Assembly: GCF_003347635.1 (NCBI RefSeq)
Contig: NZ_QDFY01000002.1
Coordinates: 248,001 to 312,000 of the forward strand
From: Sphingosinicella terrae
GTDB lineage: Bacteria; Pseudomonadota; Alphaproteobacteria; Sphingomonadales; Sphingomonadaceae
DNA length: 64,000 nt
Reading direction: 5' to 3'
Positions 1-11,010 of the stretch are shown in pieces (positions within the stretch are counted from its first letter, which is position 1; every line of letters begins with the position of its first letter). The notes under the pieces are model-generated. The model worked only from the letters and a program-made list of their open reading frames with translations. It did no database searches and was not told where the DNA came from. The translations under genes and the position numbers were made by a program.

Positions 1-422
1 GCCCCCCAGCTGTGCATGTGGTCGTAAACCTCGATCGGGATGCCGCTTGCTTCGATCATCTCGCGCAGTCCCTCGCGATGATCGGGCGAGACGCGGCCGA
101 GTATGGACACCGATTTGTCCATCATCATCGGGCCGAACAGGTTGGCGGCGTCGTCCGGATCGGGCTCCTCGCCAATCTCCATGACAAGCTCGTCCGCGTC
201 CTCGACCACACGGTTCAGCGCCTCGGACCGCCACACCAGATCGGGGGGCAGGACATGGACGGTCCCGAACAGGTAGATGCGCGTATCCTCGTCGGCGAGC
301 AGCCAGATGGCGGGACTCGGCGCCGGCGCCTCCGCGGGGGTGGCCGCCGCCGGTGCACAGAGGAGGAAGGCGAGGGCCGCCGGCGCCGCAAGCCACGTCC
401 CGATCCGCTTCTTCAGTCTCAC
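1..422 (-). CDS. TraB/GumN family protein (partial, 3' end outside window)
   Basis: The first 140 codons of a minus-strand gene run off the left edge. The start is GTG at 422, preceded by a strong AGGGAGGA ribosome site, with no competing ATG. The product begins with basic residues and a hydrophobic stretch ending in Ala-rich sequence, so it is probably exported. Right after it comes the motif [12 protein letters not shown], typical of the TraB/GumN (PF01963) family, whose members are poorly characterised, putatively metal-dependent periplasmic or membrane proteins. An acidic stretch ([12 protein letters not shown]) follows. The conserved C-terminal half is not visible, so catalytic integrity cannot be judged. 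It is divergent from glyQ with an 88-bp spacer. Confidence 0.8.
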   Translation of the reverse strand, partial: MRLKKRIGTWLAAPAALAFLLCAPAAATPAEAPAPSPAIWLLADEDTRIYLFGTVHVLPPDLVWRSEALNRVVEDADELVMEIGEEPDPDDAANLFGPMMMDKSVSILGRVSPDHREGLREMIEASGIPIEVYDHMHSWG

Positions 423-510
423 CTGTCCTCCCTTATCCGGTTCCTTGACCCGTTCTGCCCCATACGCCAAAGCGATGCGACCCTTGTTGCACCTGCGAAG
501 GCGAGAATCC

Positions 511-1380
511 TTGGCCGTCCAGCCGCCCTCATTCCAGCAGCTCATCCTGACGCTTCACCATTATTGGAGCGAGCAGGGCTGCCTTATCCTGCAGCCCTAC
601 GACATGGAGATGGGAGCCGGGACTTTCCACAGTGCGACCACCCTGCGCGCGCTCGGTCCCGATCCGTGGAATGCGGCTTTCGTGCAGCCCTGCCGGCGCC
701 CGACCGACGGCCGTTACGGCGAGAATCCGAACCGGCTCCAGCATTATTATCAATATCAGGTGATCCTGAAGCCGAGTCCGCCCGACCTCCAGCAGCTCTA
801 TCTCGGCAGCCTCGCCGCGATCGGCATCGATTTCACGAAGCACGACATTCGCTTCGTCGAGGACGATTGGGAATCGCCGACGCTCGGCGCCTGGGGGCTC
901 GGCTGGGAAGTCTGGTGCGACGGCATGGAGGTGACCCAATTCACCTATTTCCAGCAGATGGGCGGCTTCGACTGCCGGCCCGTTGCCGGCGAGCTTACCT
1001 ACGGTCTCGAGCGGCTCGCCATGTACATCCAGAACAAGGACAGCGTGTACGATCTCGATTATAACGGCGCCGGCATTACCTATGGCGACGTCTTCCTCGA
1101 GAATGAGCGGCAGATGTCTGCCTGGAATTTCGAGGTCGCCGATACCGACCGGCTGTTCGACCTGTTCCGCAAGGCGGAAGCGGAATGCCGGCATTGCCTG
1201 GACGCGGGCCTGCCGATCCCGGCCTACGAGCAAGCGATCAAGGCCAGCCACATGTTCAACCTGCTGAACGCCCGCGGAGTCATCTCGGTCGCCGAGCGCC
1301 AGGCCTATATCGGCCGGGTCCGCGATCTCGCCAAGGGTGCCTGCCAGGCCTGGATGGAGAAGAATGGATGGGCGGCGTGA
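511..1380 (+). CDS. glyQ: glycyl-tRNA synthetase alpha subunit
   Basis: This is the alpha (catalytic, class II) subunit of the bacterial alpha2beta2 glycyl-tRNA synthetase that charges tRNA-Gly in the cytoplasm. The family core is intact: [14 protein letters not shown], the stretch [30 protein letters not shown] and [10 protein letters not shown] chose the TTG at 511 (289 aa) because it places SFQQLILTL close to the N-terminus as in the family and has GAAGG nine bases upstream. An in-frame ATG at 475 would add 12 residues but has no ribosome site. glyS follows 27 bp downstream, so the two are co-transcribed. Identity is certain; only the start is open. Confidence 0.96.
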   Translation: MAVQPPSFQQLILTLHHYWSEQGCLILQPYDMEMGAGTFHSATTLRALGPDPWNAAFVQPCRRPTDGRYGENPNRLQHYYQYQVILKPSPPDLQQLYLGSLAAIGIDFTKHDIRFVEDDWESPTLGAWGLGWEVWCDGMEVTQFTYFQQMGGFDCRPVAGELTYGLERLAMYIQNKDSVYDLDYNGAGITYGDVFLENERQMSAWNFEVADTDRLFDLFRKAEAECRHCLDAGLPIPAYEQAIKASHMFNLLNARGVISVAERQAYIGRVRDLAKGACQAWMEKNGWAA

Positions 1381-1407
1381 CGGCGGCCATGATGCGCGAG
1401 ACCCGCC

Positions 1408-3657
1408 GTGGCTGATTTCCTGCTCGAGCTCCTTTCCGAGGAAATACCGGCGCGCATGCAGGTCAAGGCGAGCGCCGATCTCGCCCGGATGTTCGAGGCG
1501 CGGCTCGGCGACGCCGGCCTTCGGGCCGAGAGCCTAGAGACCTTTGCGACGCCCCGCCGCCTCGCGCTGATCGCGCGTGGACTTCCCGCCGAGACCGAGA
1601 CCGTCCGCGAGGAGCGCCGAGGGCCGCGTGCCGACGCGCCCGATGCGGCGATCGCCGGCTTCCTGCGCTCGACCGGCCTGTCCCGCGAGCAGCTCGAGGA
1701 GCGCGAGGACAAGAAAGGCGGGCGCACCCTGTTCGCGACGATCGAGCGGCCCGGGCGCTCGACCGCTTCGGTGATCGCCGAGGCCGTTCCGGCGATCATC
1801 CGAGATTTTCCCTGGCCCAAGTCGATGCGCTGGGGCGGCGATTCGCTGTCGGCGGAGAGCCTGCGCTGGGTACGGCCGCTGCAGGGGATCGTCGCCTTGC
1901 TCGGGGAGGAGATCGTCCCGTTCGACGTTGCCGGGGTGCGTTCGGGCGCGGCGACCGTCGGCCATCGTTTCCACCATCCGGGCGCGATCACGATCGGCAG
2001 CGCCAACGACTATGTCGAGAAGCTGCGCGCCTGTCACGTCGTGCTCGATCCCGCCGAGCGCCGCCGGATCATCGCCGATGGCGCGGCCGCGGCGGCGTCG
2101 GCTGCGGGCCTCGTCCTCGTCGAGGATGACGGCTTGCTCGCCGAAAATGCCGGCCTCACCGAATGGCCGGTGCCGCTGCTCGGCGGCTTCGACCCCGCCT
2201 TCCTCGACGTGCCGCGCGAGGTGATCCAACTCACCATGCGCACCAACCAGAAATATTTCGCCTGCGTCGACGCCGACGGCGCGCTTGCGCCGAGCTTCGT
2301 CTGCGTCGCCAATGTCGAGGCGTCCGACGGCGGCGCCGCGATCGTCGACGGCAACCGCAAGGTCCTCGCCGCCCGCCTGGCGGATGCACGCTTCTTCTGG
2401 GAACAGGATCTCAAGGTTCCACTCGAGCAGCGTACCGAGAAGCTCTCCGGAATCGTCTTCCACGAGCGGCTGGGGACGCTCGGCGAAAAGGTGGAGCGCG
2501 TCGCCAGGCTAGCTCAGTGGATGGTGCAGGAGAGGATCGTGCGTGGTGCCGATCCCGCCCACGTCGAGGCGGCGGCACGACTCGCCAAGGCGGATCTCGG
2601 CACCGAGCTGGTCGGCGAGTTCCCGGAGCTGCAGGGCCTGATCGGCAGCTATTATGCCCGCGCACAGGGCCAGCCCGACAGCGTCGTCGAGGCGATCCGC
2701 GATCATTACCGGCCAGCGGGGCAGGGCGACGCGGTGCCGACGTCGCCGGTCACCGTCGCCGTCAACCTTGCCGATCGGCTCGATACCCTCGTCGGCTTCT
2801 TCTCGATCGGCGAGCGGCCGAGCGGCTCGCGCGATCCGTTCGCTCTGCGCCGCGCCGCTCTGGGCTTCCTCCAGATCCTGATCCGTTCGGGCCTGCGTGT
2901 CCCGCTGGGCGACATGCTCGTCCAAACGGCCGTTCTGCTCATCGTCTCGCGGATGGGCGCGCTTTCCTCGGTCAGCTTCCCCGACCTGCTCGATTCCGAT
3001 GATCACGAACACGAGATCACCGCGGAGGTCGGCTCCTTCACCTATCGTCACGGCGACCATGTCGTCGTGCGCTGGAACTCGGCGCTCACGCCGAATATCG
3101 AGCGCGGCAAGTTGATCGAGGAAGCGACCGACCTGTCGGAGGCGGTACTCGAGTTCCTCGCCGACCGGCTCAAGGTGCAGCAGCGCGAGGCGGGCGTGCG
3201 GCACGACCTCATCGATGCCGTCTTCTCGCTCGGGGGCGAGGATGATCTCGTCCGTGTGCTGGCGCGGGTGAAGGCGCTGCAGGCCTTCGTCGAAACCGCC
3301 GAGGGCACGGACCTGCTCGCCGGCTACAAGCGTGCGACCAACATCCTCAAGAAGGAGGATTGGGACGAAGACGGCATCCCCTGGCACCAGCCTTCCTTCG
3401 ATCTCGCCGCCGAGGAGGCGGAGCTGATCCAGGCGCTGGACGCGCAGGAGCCGAGGGCGAAGATGGCGCTGGAGGACGAGGAGTTCGAGCGTGCCATGGC
3501 CGCGCTCGCCCGCCTGCGTGCGCCGGTCGACGCCTTCTTCGACAAGGTGACCGTGAACGATCCCGATGCGGTCAAGCGTCGGGCGCGGCTCAATCTTCTC
3601 GCGCGCATGCGGACCCTCGTCGATCAGGTCGCGGATTTCTCGAAGATCGAAGGCTGA
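1408..3657 (+). CDS. glyS: glycyl-tRNA synthetase beta subunit
   Basis: The beta subunit binds tRNA-Gly and completes the alpha2beta2 enzyme with GlyQ. It starts at GTG 1408 with the family N-terminus ADFLLELLSEEIPARM. The HD-like region is visible (RLAKADLGTELVGEFPELQG), as is the C-terminal anticodon-binding part (ADRLKVQQREAGVRHDLIDA, then FDKVTVNDPD). At 749 aa it is longer than the usual 690. The excess lies around residues 505-570, where an unusual stretch (FPDLLDSDDHEHEITAEVG) interrupts an otherwise well-conserved alignment. Reading frame and codon use do not change there, so it looks like a real insertion and not a frameshift. Confidence 0.96.
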   Translation: MADFLLELLSEEIPARMQVKASADLARMFEARLGDAGLRAESLETFATPRRLALIARGLPAETETVREERRGPRADAPDAAIAGFLRSTGLSREQLEEREDKKGGRTLFATIERPGRSTASVIAEAVPAIIRDFPWPKSMRWGGDSLSAESLRWVRPLQGIVALLGEEIVPFDVAGVRSGAATVGHRFHHPGAITIGSANDYVEKLRACHVVLDPAERRRIIADGAAAAASAAGLVLVEDDGLLAENAGLTEWPVPLLGGFDPAFLDVPREVIQLTMRTNQKYFACVDADGALAPSFVCVANVEASDGGAAIVDGNRKVLAARLADARFFWEQDLKVPLEQRTEKLSGIVFHERLGTLGEKVERVARLAQWMVQERIVRGADPAHVEAAARLAKADLGTELVGEFPELQGLIGSYYARAQGQPDSVVEAIRDHYRPAGQGDAVPTSPVTVAVNLADRLDTLVGFFSIGERPSGSRDPFALRRAALGFLQILIRSGLRVPLGDMLVQTAVLLIVSRMGALSSVSFPDLLDSDDHEHEITAEVGSFTYRHGDHVVVRWNSALTPNIERGKLIEEATDLSEAVLEFLADRLKVQQREAGVRHDLIDAVFSLGGEDDLVRVLARVKALQAFVETAEGTDLLAGYKRATNILKKEDWDEDGIPWHQPSFDLAAEEAELIQALDAQEPRAKMALEDEEFERAMAALARLRAPVDAFFDKVTVNDPDAVKRRARLNLLARMRTLVDQVADFSKIEG

Positions 3658-3697
3658 CCGACGCCAGGCGCCGGCCTTCAGTGGAGTTGAGGACAGG

Positions 3698-6370
<2,673 letters not shown>

Positions 6371-6388
6371 CCGGGGCGAAACCCGCTC

Positions 6389-6628
6389 TCAGGCAGGCGG
6401 CGGCGCCGGACGCTCGTCGCGGGCGCGCTCGGCGATGGTCCGCGCCTCCCAATGCTTGCGTTCCGCCTCGAGCGCCTCGCGCTGGCGGGTCTCTTCCGCC
6501 CGCAGCCGGGCTTCCTCGCGATAGCGCCTCTTCCATTTCGGATTGGCAAGAAAGGACATGCCGAGGAAGAGGCCGAGCAGGAAGACGAGCAGGACCACCA
6601 GCCATTGGTTCGGGGTAAAGATTGCCAT
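6389..6628 (-). CDS. small single-pass membrane protein with charged coiled-coil tail (paralogue 1)
   Basis: A 79-aa protein with a short N-terminal segment, one membrane helix (LVVLLVFLLGLFLGMSFLA) and a highly charged, probably coiled-coil cytoplasmic tail rich in Arg, Glu and Ala. The start at ATG 6628 has GGAGG upstream. The next gene (6711-6962) is a clear paralogue sharing the core QWLVVLL-FLLGLFLGM-FLA--KWKRRYREE, so this is a tandem duplication with diverged tails. A GGAAC element 50 bases upstream matches one at almost the same distance before the paralogue. I know no function; the layout suggests a stress-induced inner-membrane protein, which is inference. Confidence 0.8.
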   Translation of the reverse strand: MAIFTPNQWLVVLLVFLLGLFLGMSFLANPKWKRRYREEARLRAEETRQREALEAERKHWEARTIAERARDERPAPPPA

Positions 6629-6656
6629 CGCGGACCTCCGGCAGTGACGATCGGTC

Positions 6657-6682
6657 AATCGCATCCTTGCCGGGATTGTTCC
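6657..6682 (-). promoter_or_regulatory. candidate EcfG-type (general stress) promoter of paralogue 1
   Basis: On the minus strand GGAAC (6682-6678), 16 bases, then CGATT (6661-6657) precedes the start at 6628. Alphaproteobacterial EcfG sigma factors recognise GGAAC, about 16-17 bases, then (C)GTT. The -35 is perfect and the -10 imperfect. The same arrangement occurs before the paralogous gene, which strengthens the call. Confidence 0.45.
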
Positions 6683-6710
6683 GAGGCAGTGACGGTAGCG
6701 GGCCGCCCCG

Positions 6711-6962
6711 TCAGATCGGGCGCGGCACGGCGGCATCTCGATGGCGAGCCTCGTCCCGCACGGCGGCGCGGCGGAGCGTGTCCAACTCCGCGGCCTCCCG
6801 GCGCAGACGCTCATTCTCGGCCTCGAGCTCCTGCCGGCGGGCGACCTCCTCGCGGTAGCGCCGCTTCCACTTGCGGCCGGCGAGAAAGGCCATGCCCAGG
6901 AACAGCCCCAGCAGGAAGGCGAGCAGCACGACCAGCCATTGATCGAGGGTAAAAGCCTGCAT
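6711..6962 (-). CDS. small single-pass membrane protein with coiled-coil tail (paralogue 2)
   Basis: This 83-aa protein has the same plan as its downstream neighbour: an N-terminal cap, one membrane helix (VVLLAFLLGLFLGMAFLAG), the basic motif KWKRRYREE, then a Glu/Arg-rich heptad-like tail (LEAENERLRREAAEL). The start is ATG 6962. The tail diverges from the paralogue after the basic motif, so the shared part is the membrane anchor plus the positive cap. It sits just downstream of tadC on the same strand, but it has its own promoter-like element and a 59-bp spacer, so I do not assume it belongs to the pilus operon. Function unknown. Confidence 0.8.
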   Translation of the reverse strand: MQAFTLDQWLVVLLAFLLGLFLGMAFLAGRKWKRRYREEVARRQELEAENERLRREAAELDTLRRAAVRDEARHRDAAVPRPI

Positions 6963-6988
6963 CCGGCATCCTCCGTCTTTGCACCTTC

Positions 6989-7014
6989 AACCGGCGGAGA
7001 CGAAAGATTGTTCC
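6989..7014 (-). promoter_or_regulatory. candidate EcfG-type promoter of paralogue 2
   Basis: Minus-strand GGAAC (7014-7010), 16 bases, then CGGTT (6993-6989), 27 bases before the ATG at 6962. The ten-base block CGGAACAATC around the -35 is identical in the two paralogues and lies 44 and 46 bases before their respective starts. Confidence 0.5.
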
Positions 7015-7021
7015 GCCTCGG

Positions 7022-8020
7022 TTACGACAGCAGGGCGTCGTTGATCGAGCAGGCCGCGGGGCCGAGGATGACGATGAACAGCACCGGCAGGATGAACAGG
7101 ATCAGCGGCACCGTCATGATCGCCGGGAGCCGTGCGGCCTTCTCTTCCGCCCGCATCATCCGCTCGTTGCGGAATTCGGCGGAGAGTACGCGCAGCGCGC
7201 TCGCCAGCGGAGTGCCGTATTTCTCGGTTTGGATCATCGTCGCGACGACGCCGCGCACCGCCTCGAGATCGATGCGGTTCGCGAAATTCTCGAAGGCCTG
7301 CCGGCGATCGGTCAGGAAGCCGAGCTCGATCGAGGTGAGGGCGAATTCGTCGCCCAGTTCCGGATAGGCCTTGCCGAGCTCGCGCGCGACGCGGCCGAAC
7401 GAGGCATCGACGGTGAGGCCGGCCTCGGCGCAGATCACCAGCAGGTCGAGCGCATCGGGCAGACCCTTGCGGATGGCGTCAGACCGCTTCTGGATCCGGT
7501 TCTTGAGATAAAGGTCGGGCGCCTTGTAGGCGAGGCCGAAGCTGCCGACGACGGCCCCATATTTCTGAAAGTCGCCATAGCCCTCGAGCCAGTCGAGATA
7601 ATAGACCGCGACCACGGCGAAGCCGCCGAGAACCACAGGCAGCACGAAGCGGGCGAAGATGACGACGAATGCCATGTCCTTCGAGCGGATGCCCGCCTGC
7701 ATCAGCTTCTTCTGCGCGGCCACCACCTGCTCGTCCTGGAGCATCTTGAACGAGGCGAGCAGGCTGCGGACCTTGTCCGCGACCTCGTTGCGGTTGGTGA
7801 TGTTGCGCCGCCGCTTCGAGGTCGAGGCGACGATGCCGGCCTTGAGCTGCTCGCGCCGCTCGTTCAGCGCCTTCACCCTTTTCGCCATGGGATCGCGCGC
7901 GGTGGCGGCGGCATAGATGGCGACCAGCACGGCGAAGGTGGCGATGGCCGAAAGCACGCTCGCCGCCATGATGACGTCGATGCCAAAGAGGGTCGGGCCG
8001 GCAGGAGGAGTGGTGGTCAC
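7022..8020 (-). CDS. tadC: Tad pilus inner-membrane platform protein TadC
   Basis: One of the two GspF/T2SSF-domain membrane proteins that form the platform of the tight-adherence (Flp) pilus machine and couple the ATPase to pilin extrusion. An N-terminal membrane helix is followed by a cytoplasmic basic region (KRRRNITNRNEVADKVR), two central helices, the T2SSF signature region (RKGLPDALDLLVICAEAGLTVDASFGRVARELG) and a final helix (MTVPLILFILPVLFIVILGP). The length of 332 aa is normal. It is the last gene of the minus-strand pilus operon, 10 bp after tadB. Confidence 0.93.
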   Translation of the reverse strand: MTTTPPAGPTLFGIDVIMAASVLSAIATFAVLVAIYAAATARDPMAKRVKALNERREQLKAGIVASTSKRRRNITNRNEVADKVRSLLASFKMLQDEQVVAAQKKLMQAGIRSKDMAFVVIFARFVLPVVLGGFAVVAVYYLDWLEGYGDFQKYGAVVGSFGLAYKAPDLYLKNRIQKRSDAIRKGLPDALDLLVICAEAGLTVDASFGRVARELGKAYPELGDEFALTSIELGFLTDRRQAFENFANRIDLEAVRGVVATMIQTEKYGTPLASALRVLSAEFRNERMMRAEEKAARLPAIMTVPLILFILPVLFIVILGPAACSINDALLS

Positions 8021-8030
8021 GCGCGCCTCT

Positions 8031-9011
8031 TCAGATTTCGAAACTGACCATGCGGGACATGATGAAGGCGCCGATGCCCATCCAGACGAGGCCGCCGAGG
8101 CCGGCGATCATCAGGCGCGGATCGACGAAGAACTGCGCCATGTACTTCTCGCTGATGAACCAGATCAGCGTGAAGACGATGAACGGCAGCGATCCGACGA
8201 TCCAGGCCGAGGCTTTCGATTCCGACGACATCGCCCGGATCTTGAGCTTCATCTGGGCGCGCTTGCGCAGCACGTCGGCGAGGTTGGACAGGGTCTCGGC
8301 GAGGTTGCCGCCAGTCTCGCGCTGGATCGCCAGCGAGATGACGAAGAACTGGAATTCGGCGGTGTTCAGCCGGTCCGCGGTCTCCTGGAGCGCCACCTCC
8401 ATCGTCCGGCCGATCTTCATCTTGTCGGAGACCGAGCGAAATTCACCGGCGACCGGATCCTGGATCTCGTTGGCGACGATCGCGATCGTCTCCGAAATGG
8501 GAAGACCGGAGCGCAGGCCGCGGACCATCAGTTCGATCGCGTCCGGGAAGCGCGAGGTGAACTTGTTGACGCGGCGCTGGATCAGCTTGCCGATGACGAA
8601 ATGGGGCAGCCCGACGCCGATCAGCATCCCCAGCGGGACGGCCAGGATCAGGGGCGCGCCCTTGAACATCAGAAGCAGGGCCGCGGCGATGGCGAGTCCC
8701 ACCGAGGCCAGCGCATATTGGCCGAGCGTCCAGGGAAAGCCGGTCTGCTCCAGCCGTCGCCGGAGCAAAGCGGGGTTGGGGATCAGCTGCTGGAAGAAGC
8801 CGTCCACCTTCGTCTGGCGCTGCGCGAAGATGCGCTTCATCTGCGCCTGGGCAGCGACCTCGGTCGAGCGGCTGTGCCGCACGCGCACGCTCTCCAGCCG
8901 CTTGGCGGTCGCGCGATGGGCCGACGGCGAGCTGAGGGCGAAGATGACGAGCAGCAGCGCACCGAACAGGCCGGTGGTGAGCAGCAGCATCGGAAGGAAA
9001 GCCGTCATCAT
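8031..9011 (-). CDS. tadB: Tad pilus inner-membrane platform protein TadB
   Basis: The partner of TadC. It has N-terminal membrane helices, a cytoplasmic segment, the T2SSF core (FTSRFPDAIELMVRGLRSGLPISETI, then GGNLAETLSNLADVLR) and C-terminal membrane helices. At 326 aa it matches family size. The gene begins only 27 bp after cpaE ends; in the common cpa order the ATPase gene cpaF sits exactly here, and it is missing. An N-terminal ATG at 9011 with a short hydrophobic start (LPMLLLTTGLFGALLLVIFAL) supports the start. Confidence 0.93.
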   Translation of the reverse strand: MMTAFLPMLLLTTGLFGALLLVIFALSSPSAHRATAKRLESVRVRHSRSTEVAAQAQMKRIFAQRQTKVDGFFQQLIPNPALLRRRLEQTGFPWTLGQYALASVGLAIAAALLLMFKGAPLILAVPLGMLIGVGLPHFVIGKLIQRRVNKFTSRFPDAIELMVRGLRSGLPISETIAIVANEIQDPVAGEFRSVSDKMKIGRTMEVALQETADRLNTAEFQFFVISLAIQRETGGNLAETLSNLADVLRKRAQMKLKIRAMSSESKASAWIVGSLPFIVFTLIWFISEKYMAQFFVDPRLMIAGLGGLVWMGIGAFIMSRMVSFEI

Positions 9012-9038
9012 AACTCCTCGTCTCGTCGCTTCGCCCCG

Positions 9039-10322
9039 TCAGGCGGCCTGCGCCGCCTCCCGGGGCTTCTTCGCGACGAGCGCCTTCAGGTTGCCGAGCT
9101 TGCCGAGCAGCGAGGCGTTGCCGGGGCGGCCTGCGCCTTCCTCCTCGACGGCCGCCTGCTCGAGCGTCAGCGTCAGCAACTGGTTCAGCGGCTGCGAGAT
9201 CTTGGCGGAATTCGCCGCCTTGCCGAGCGGTTGGCCGAGCTTGGCCGCCTGCATCGCCGTCTTCGGGTCGGACGGCACCAGGATGTCGACCTTGCGCTCG
9301 ATCGAGTGCTCGAAATCCTTGCGGCTGACCTCCTGGATGCCCGGCAGCACCTTGTTGGCGACCACGATCACTCGGGCCCCACTGGCATTCGCCTTGAGCC
9401 AGGAAAGCACGCGAATGGCGTCTCGGGTCGCTGCAAGGCTGAAGTCGACGACGACGATGATGACGTTCACGTCGGCAATCAGATGCGGGAACTGCACGAG
9501 CATGTTGCGCGGCATGTCGATCACCGTGCCTTCGAAGGCGTGGCGGATCTCCTCCTGCAACTGGAAGAAGGCGGAGCCATCGGTGAGGATCCACTGATTG
9601 AGCGGCGCCTCGGCAGAGAGCACGCACAGCCGGTCATTGGCCCGCACCATCGCGCGCTCGATGAACAGGCCGTCGATGCGGCTGGGATTCTCGATGGCGT
9701 CGGTGAGGCCGCGGCCCGGCTCGAGGTCGAGCGCGAGCGCGCCGGTGCCGAAATGGACGTCGAGATCGAGAAGGGCGGTCGATCGGCCGGCCTTGTCGCC
9801 CATCAGCCAGGCGAGCGAGGAGGCGATGGCCGAGGCGCCGACGCCGCCGCGCACGCCGATGACGGCGGCGGTGACGTTGGGGCGCTCGGTCGCCGTCTCG
9901 CTCACCCGCGGCCCTGAGATGATCATCTGGGCATTGGCGAAGGCGTCCCGTAGCTGGTCGGCGGTGAACGGCTTCAGCAGATAATCCTGGATGCCGCTGG
10001 CGACGAGATCGCGATACAGGCGGACGTCGTTCACCTGGCCGGCGGCGATCACCACCGTGCCGGGCTCGCACACCTCGGCGAGCGCGTTGATGTCGCTCAG
10101 GGGATCGCCGGATTCGCTGAGGTCGACGAACAGGATGCTCGGGCTCGCCGACACCGACAGCGTCTGCACGGCGTTCCTGAGGCCGCCCTTGTTGACCTTT
10201 TCAGGAGACCATCCGTGCTCGACGGCGATCGGCCGCAGCAGATCCGCGGTCGCGTCGTCGCAGACGAAGGCGGTGAAGGGATCGCGGAGCGAGGCCCGCG
10301 CGGAATGGAACGGCGCGTTCAT
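9039..10322 (-). CDS. cpaE: pilus assembly protein CpaE/TadZ
   Basis: CpaE/TadZ is a ParA/MinD-like ATPase that places the Tad machine at the cell pole. The first 130 residues form a receiver-like domain (ILFVDLSES, VVIAAGQVNDVRLYRDLVASG). A MinD-like domain follows with the deviant Walker A GVRGGVGASAIASSLAW and a switch region DLDVHFGTGALALDLEPGRG. The C-terminal Ala-rich tail is ordinary for the family. Its ATG overlaps the cpaD stop (TGATG), so translation is coupled. Although an ATPase, it is not a substitute for the secretion ATPase CpaF, which belongs to a different family. Confidence 0.93.
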   Translation of the reverse strand: MNAPFHSARASLRDPFTAFVCDDATADLLRPIAVEHGWSPEKVNKGGLRNAVQTLSVSASPSILFVDLSESGDPLSDINALAEVCEPGTVVIAAGQVNDVRLYRDLVASGIQDYLLKPFTADQLRDAFANAQMIISGPRVSETATERPNVTAAVIGVRGGVGASAIASSLAWLMGDKAGRSTALLDLDVHFGTGALALDLEPGRGLTDAIENPSRIDGLFIERAMVRANDRLCVLSAEAPLNQWILTDGSAFFQLQEEIRHAFEGTVIDMPRNMLVQFPHLIADVNVIIVVVDFSLAATRDAIRVLSWLKANASGARVIVVANKVLPGIQEVSRKDFEHSIERKVDILVPSDPKTAMQAAKLGQPLGKAANSAKISQPLNQLLTLTLEQAAVEEEGAGRPGNASLLGKLGNLKALVAKKPREAAQAA

Positions 10323-10978
10323 CAGTTGCCACCCGTCGTGCTGGATTGCTGGAGACCCTGTCTTCCGGTCGGCTGGACCTCGCGATAAGTGCCGATGGCG
10401 CGCGTCGCGGTGGACGCGCTACGGTCGACGCCGCCGTCCTGGCCCTGGACCAGATCGTTCGGGTTGGCGACCATCGCCGCCAGATTCGAATTGGTCGCGC
10501 AGCCGTAATTGGAGTCGGTGTAGCTCGTCGGCAGTTGCTCGCTGCTCGTGTAGATCGGGCAGCCGGGGACGCTCGCGGTGGCGCGGCTCGCCACGACGCG
10601 GACGGTGCCGGCCGGGACCTCGCCCGGCGTGATCGGCGGTCCGCTGTCGAGCAGCAGTCCGTAGCGGGCCGCGACGCCGGCGATCGCCGTGCGCGCCCCG
10701 GGCGCGCCATAGCCATAGCCTTCGTCGATCGTGATCGCGTCGCCGTAGCGCGCGTCGATTGAACGCAGCCAGGCGTCGAGCCTCGTCAGCTCGGTCGGTG
10801 CGACGCCGTCGCCGCTGGTCGCGACGTCGAGCACATAGTCGGTGCGCTGCACGACCGGCTGGTGGACCGAATAGACGCTCGGATTGGCGTTGACCTGCAG
10901 CCCGGTGGGCGCCGTCTCGCAGGCAGCCGTTCCGACGCCGACCGCGACGATCGCAATGAGGGTCCGGGTTCGAGACAT
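10322..10978 (-). CDS. cpaD: pilus assembly lipoprotein CpaD
   Basis: CpaD is an outer-membrane-associated lipoprotein that helps the CpaC secretin. I take the ATG at 10978 (218 aa) because AAAGGA precedes it and it yields a clean lipoprotein signal (RTLIAIVAVGVGTAAC, lipidated Cys about residue 20). An upstream ATG at 11011 that overlaps the cpaC stop (TGATG) would add 11 residues and is the alternative. The body carries the family pattern: a VDxxxS-like opening after the signal, a YGDAIT region and a central stretch with two cysteines (VPGCPIY and YGCATNSNLAAMVANP). The NLAAMVANP motif is typical of CpaD. Confidence 0.9.
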   Translation of the reverse strand: MSRTRTLIAIVAVGVGTAACETAPTGLQVNANPSVYSVHQPVVQRTDYVLDVATSGDGVAPTELTRLDAWLRSIDARYGDAITIDEGYGYGAPGARTAIAGVAARYGLLLDSGPPITPGEVPAGTVRVVASRATASVPGCPIYTSSEQLPTSYTDSNYGCATNSNLAAMVANPNDLVQGQDGGVDRSASTATRAIGTYREVQPTGRQGLQQSSTTGGN

Positions 10979-11010
10979 TGTGGGCCTGTCCTTTCGCGCT
11001 CGGGCGGTCA

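Noticed and set aside
9039-10322. CpaE as a replacement for the missing pilus ATPase
   Set aside because: It has a ParA/MinD-like deviant Walker motif, not the secretion-ATPase (GspE/CpaF) fold, and fits its normal role in the operon.
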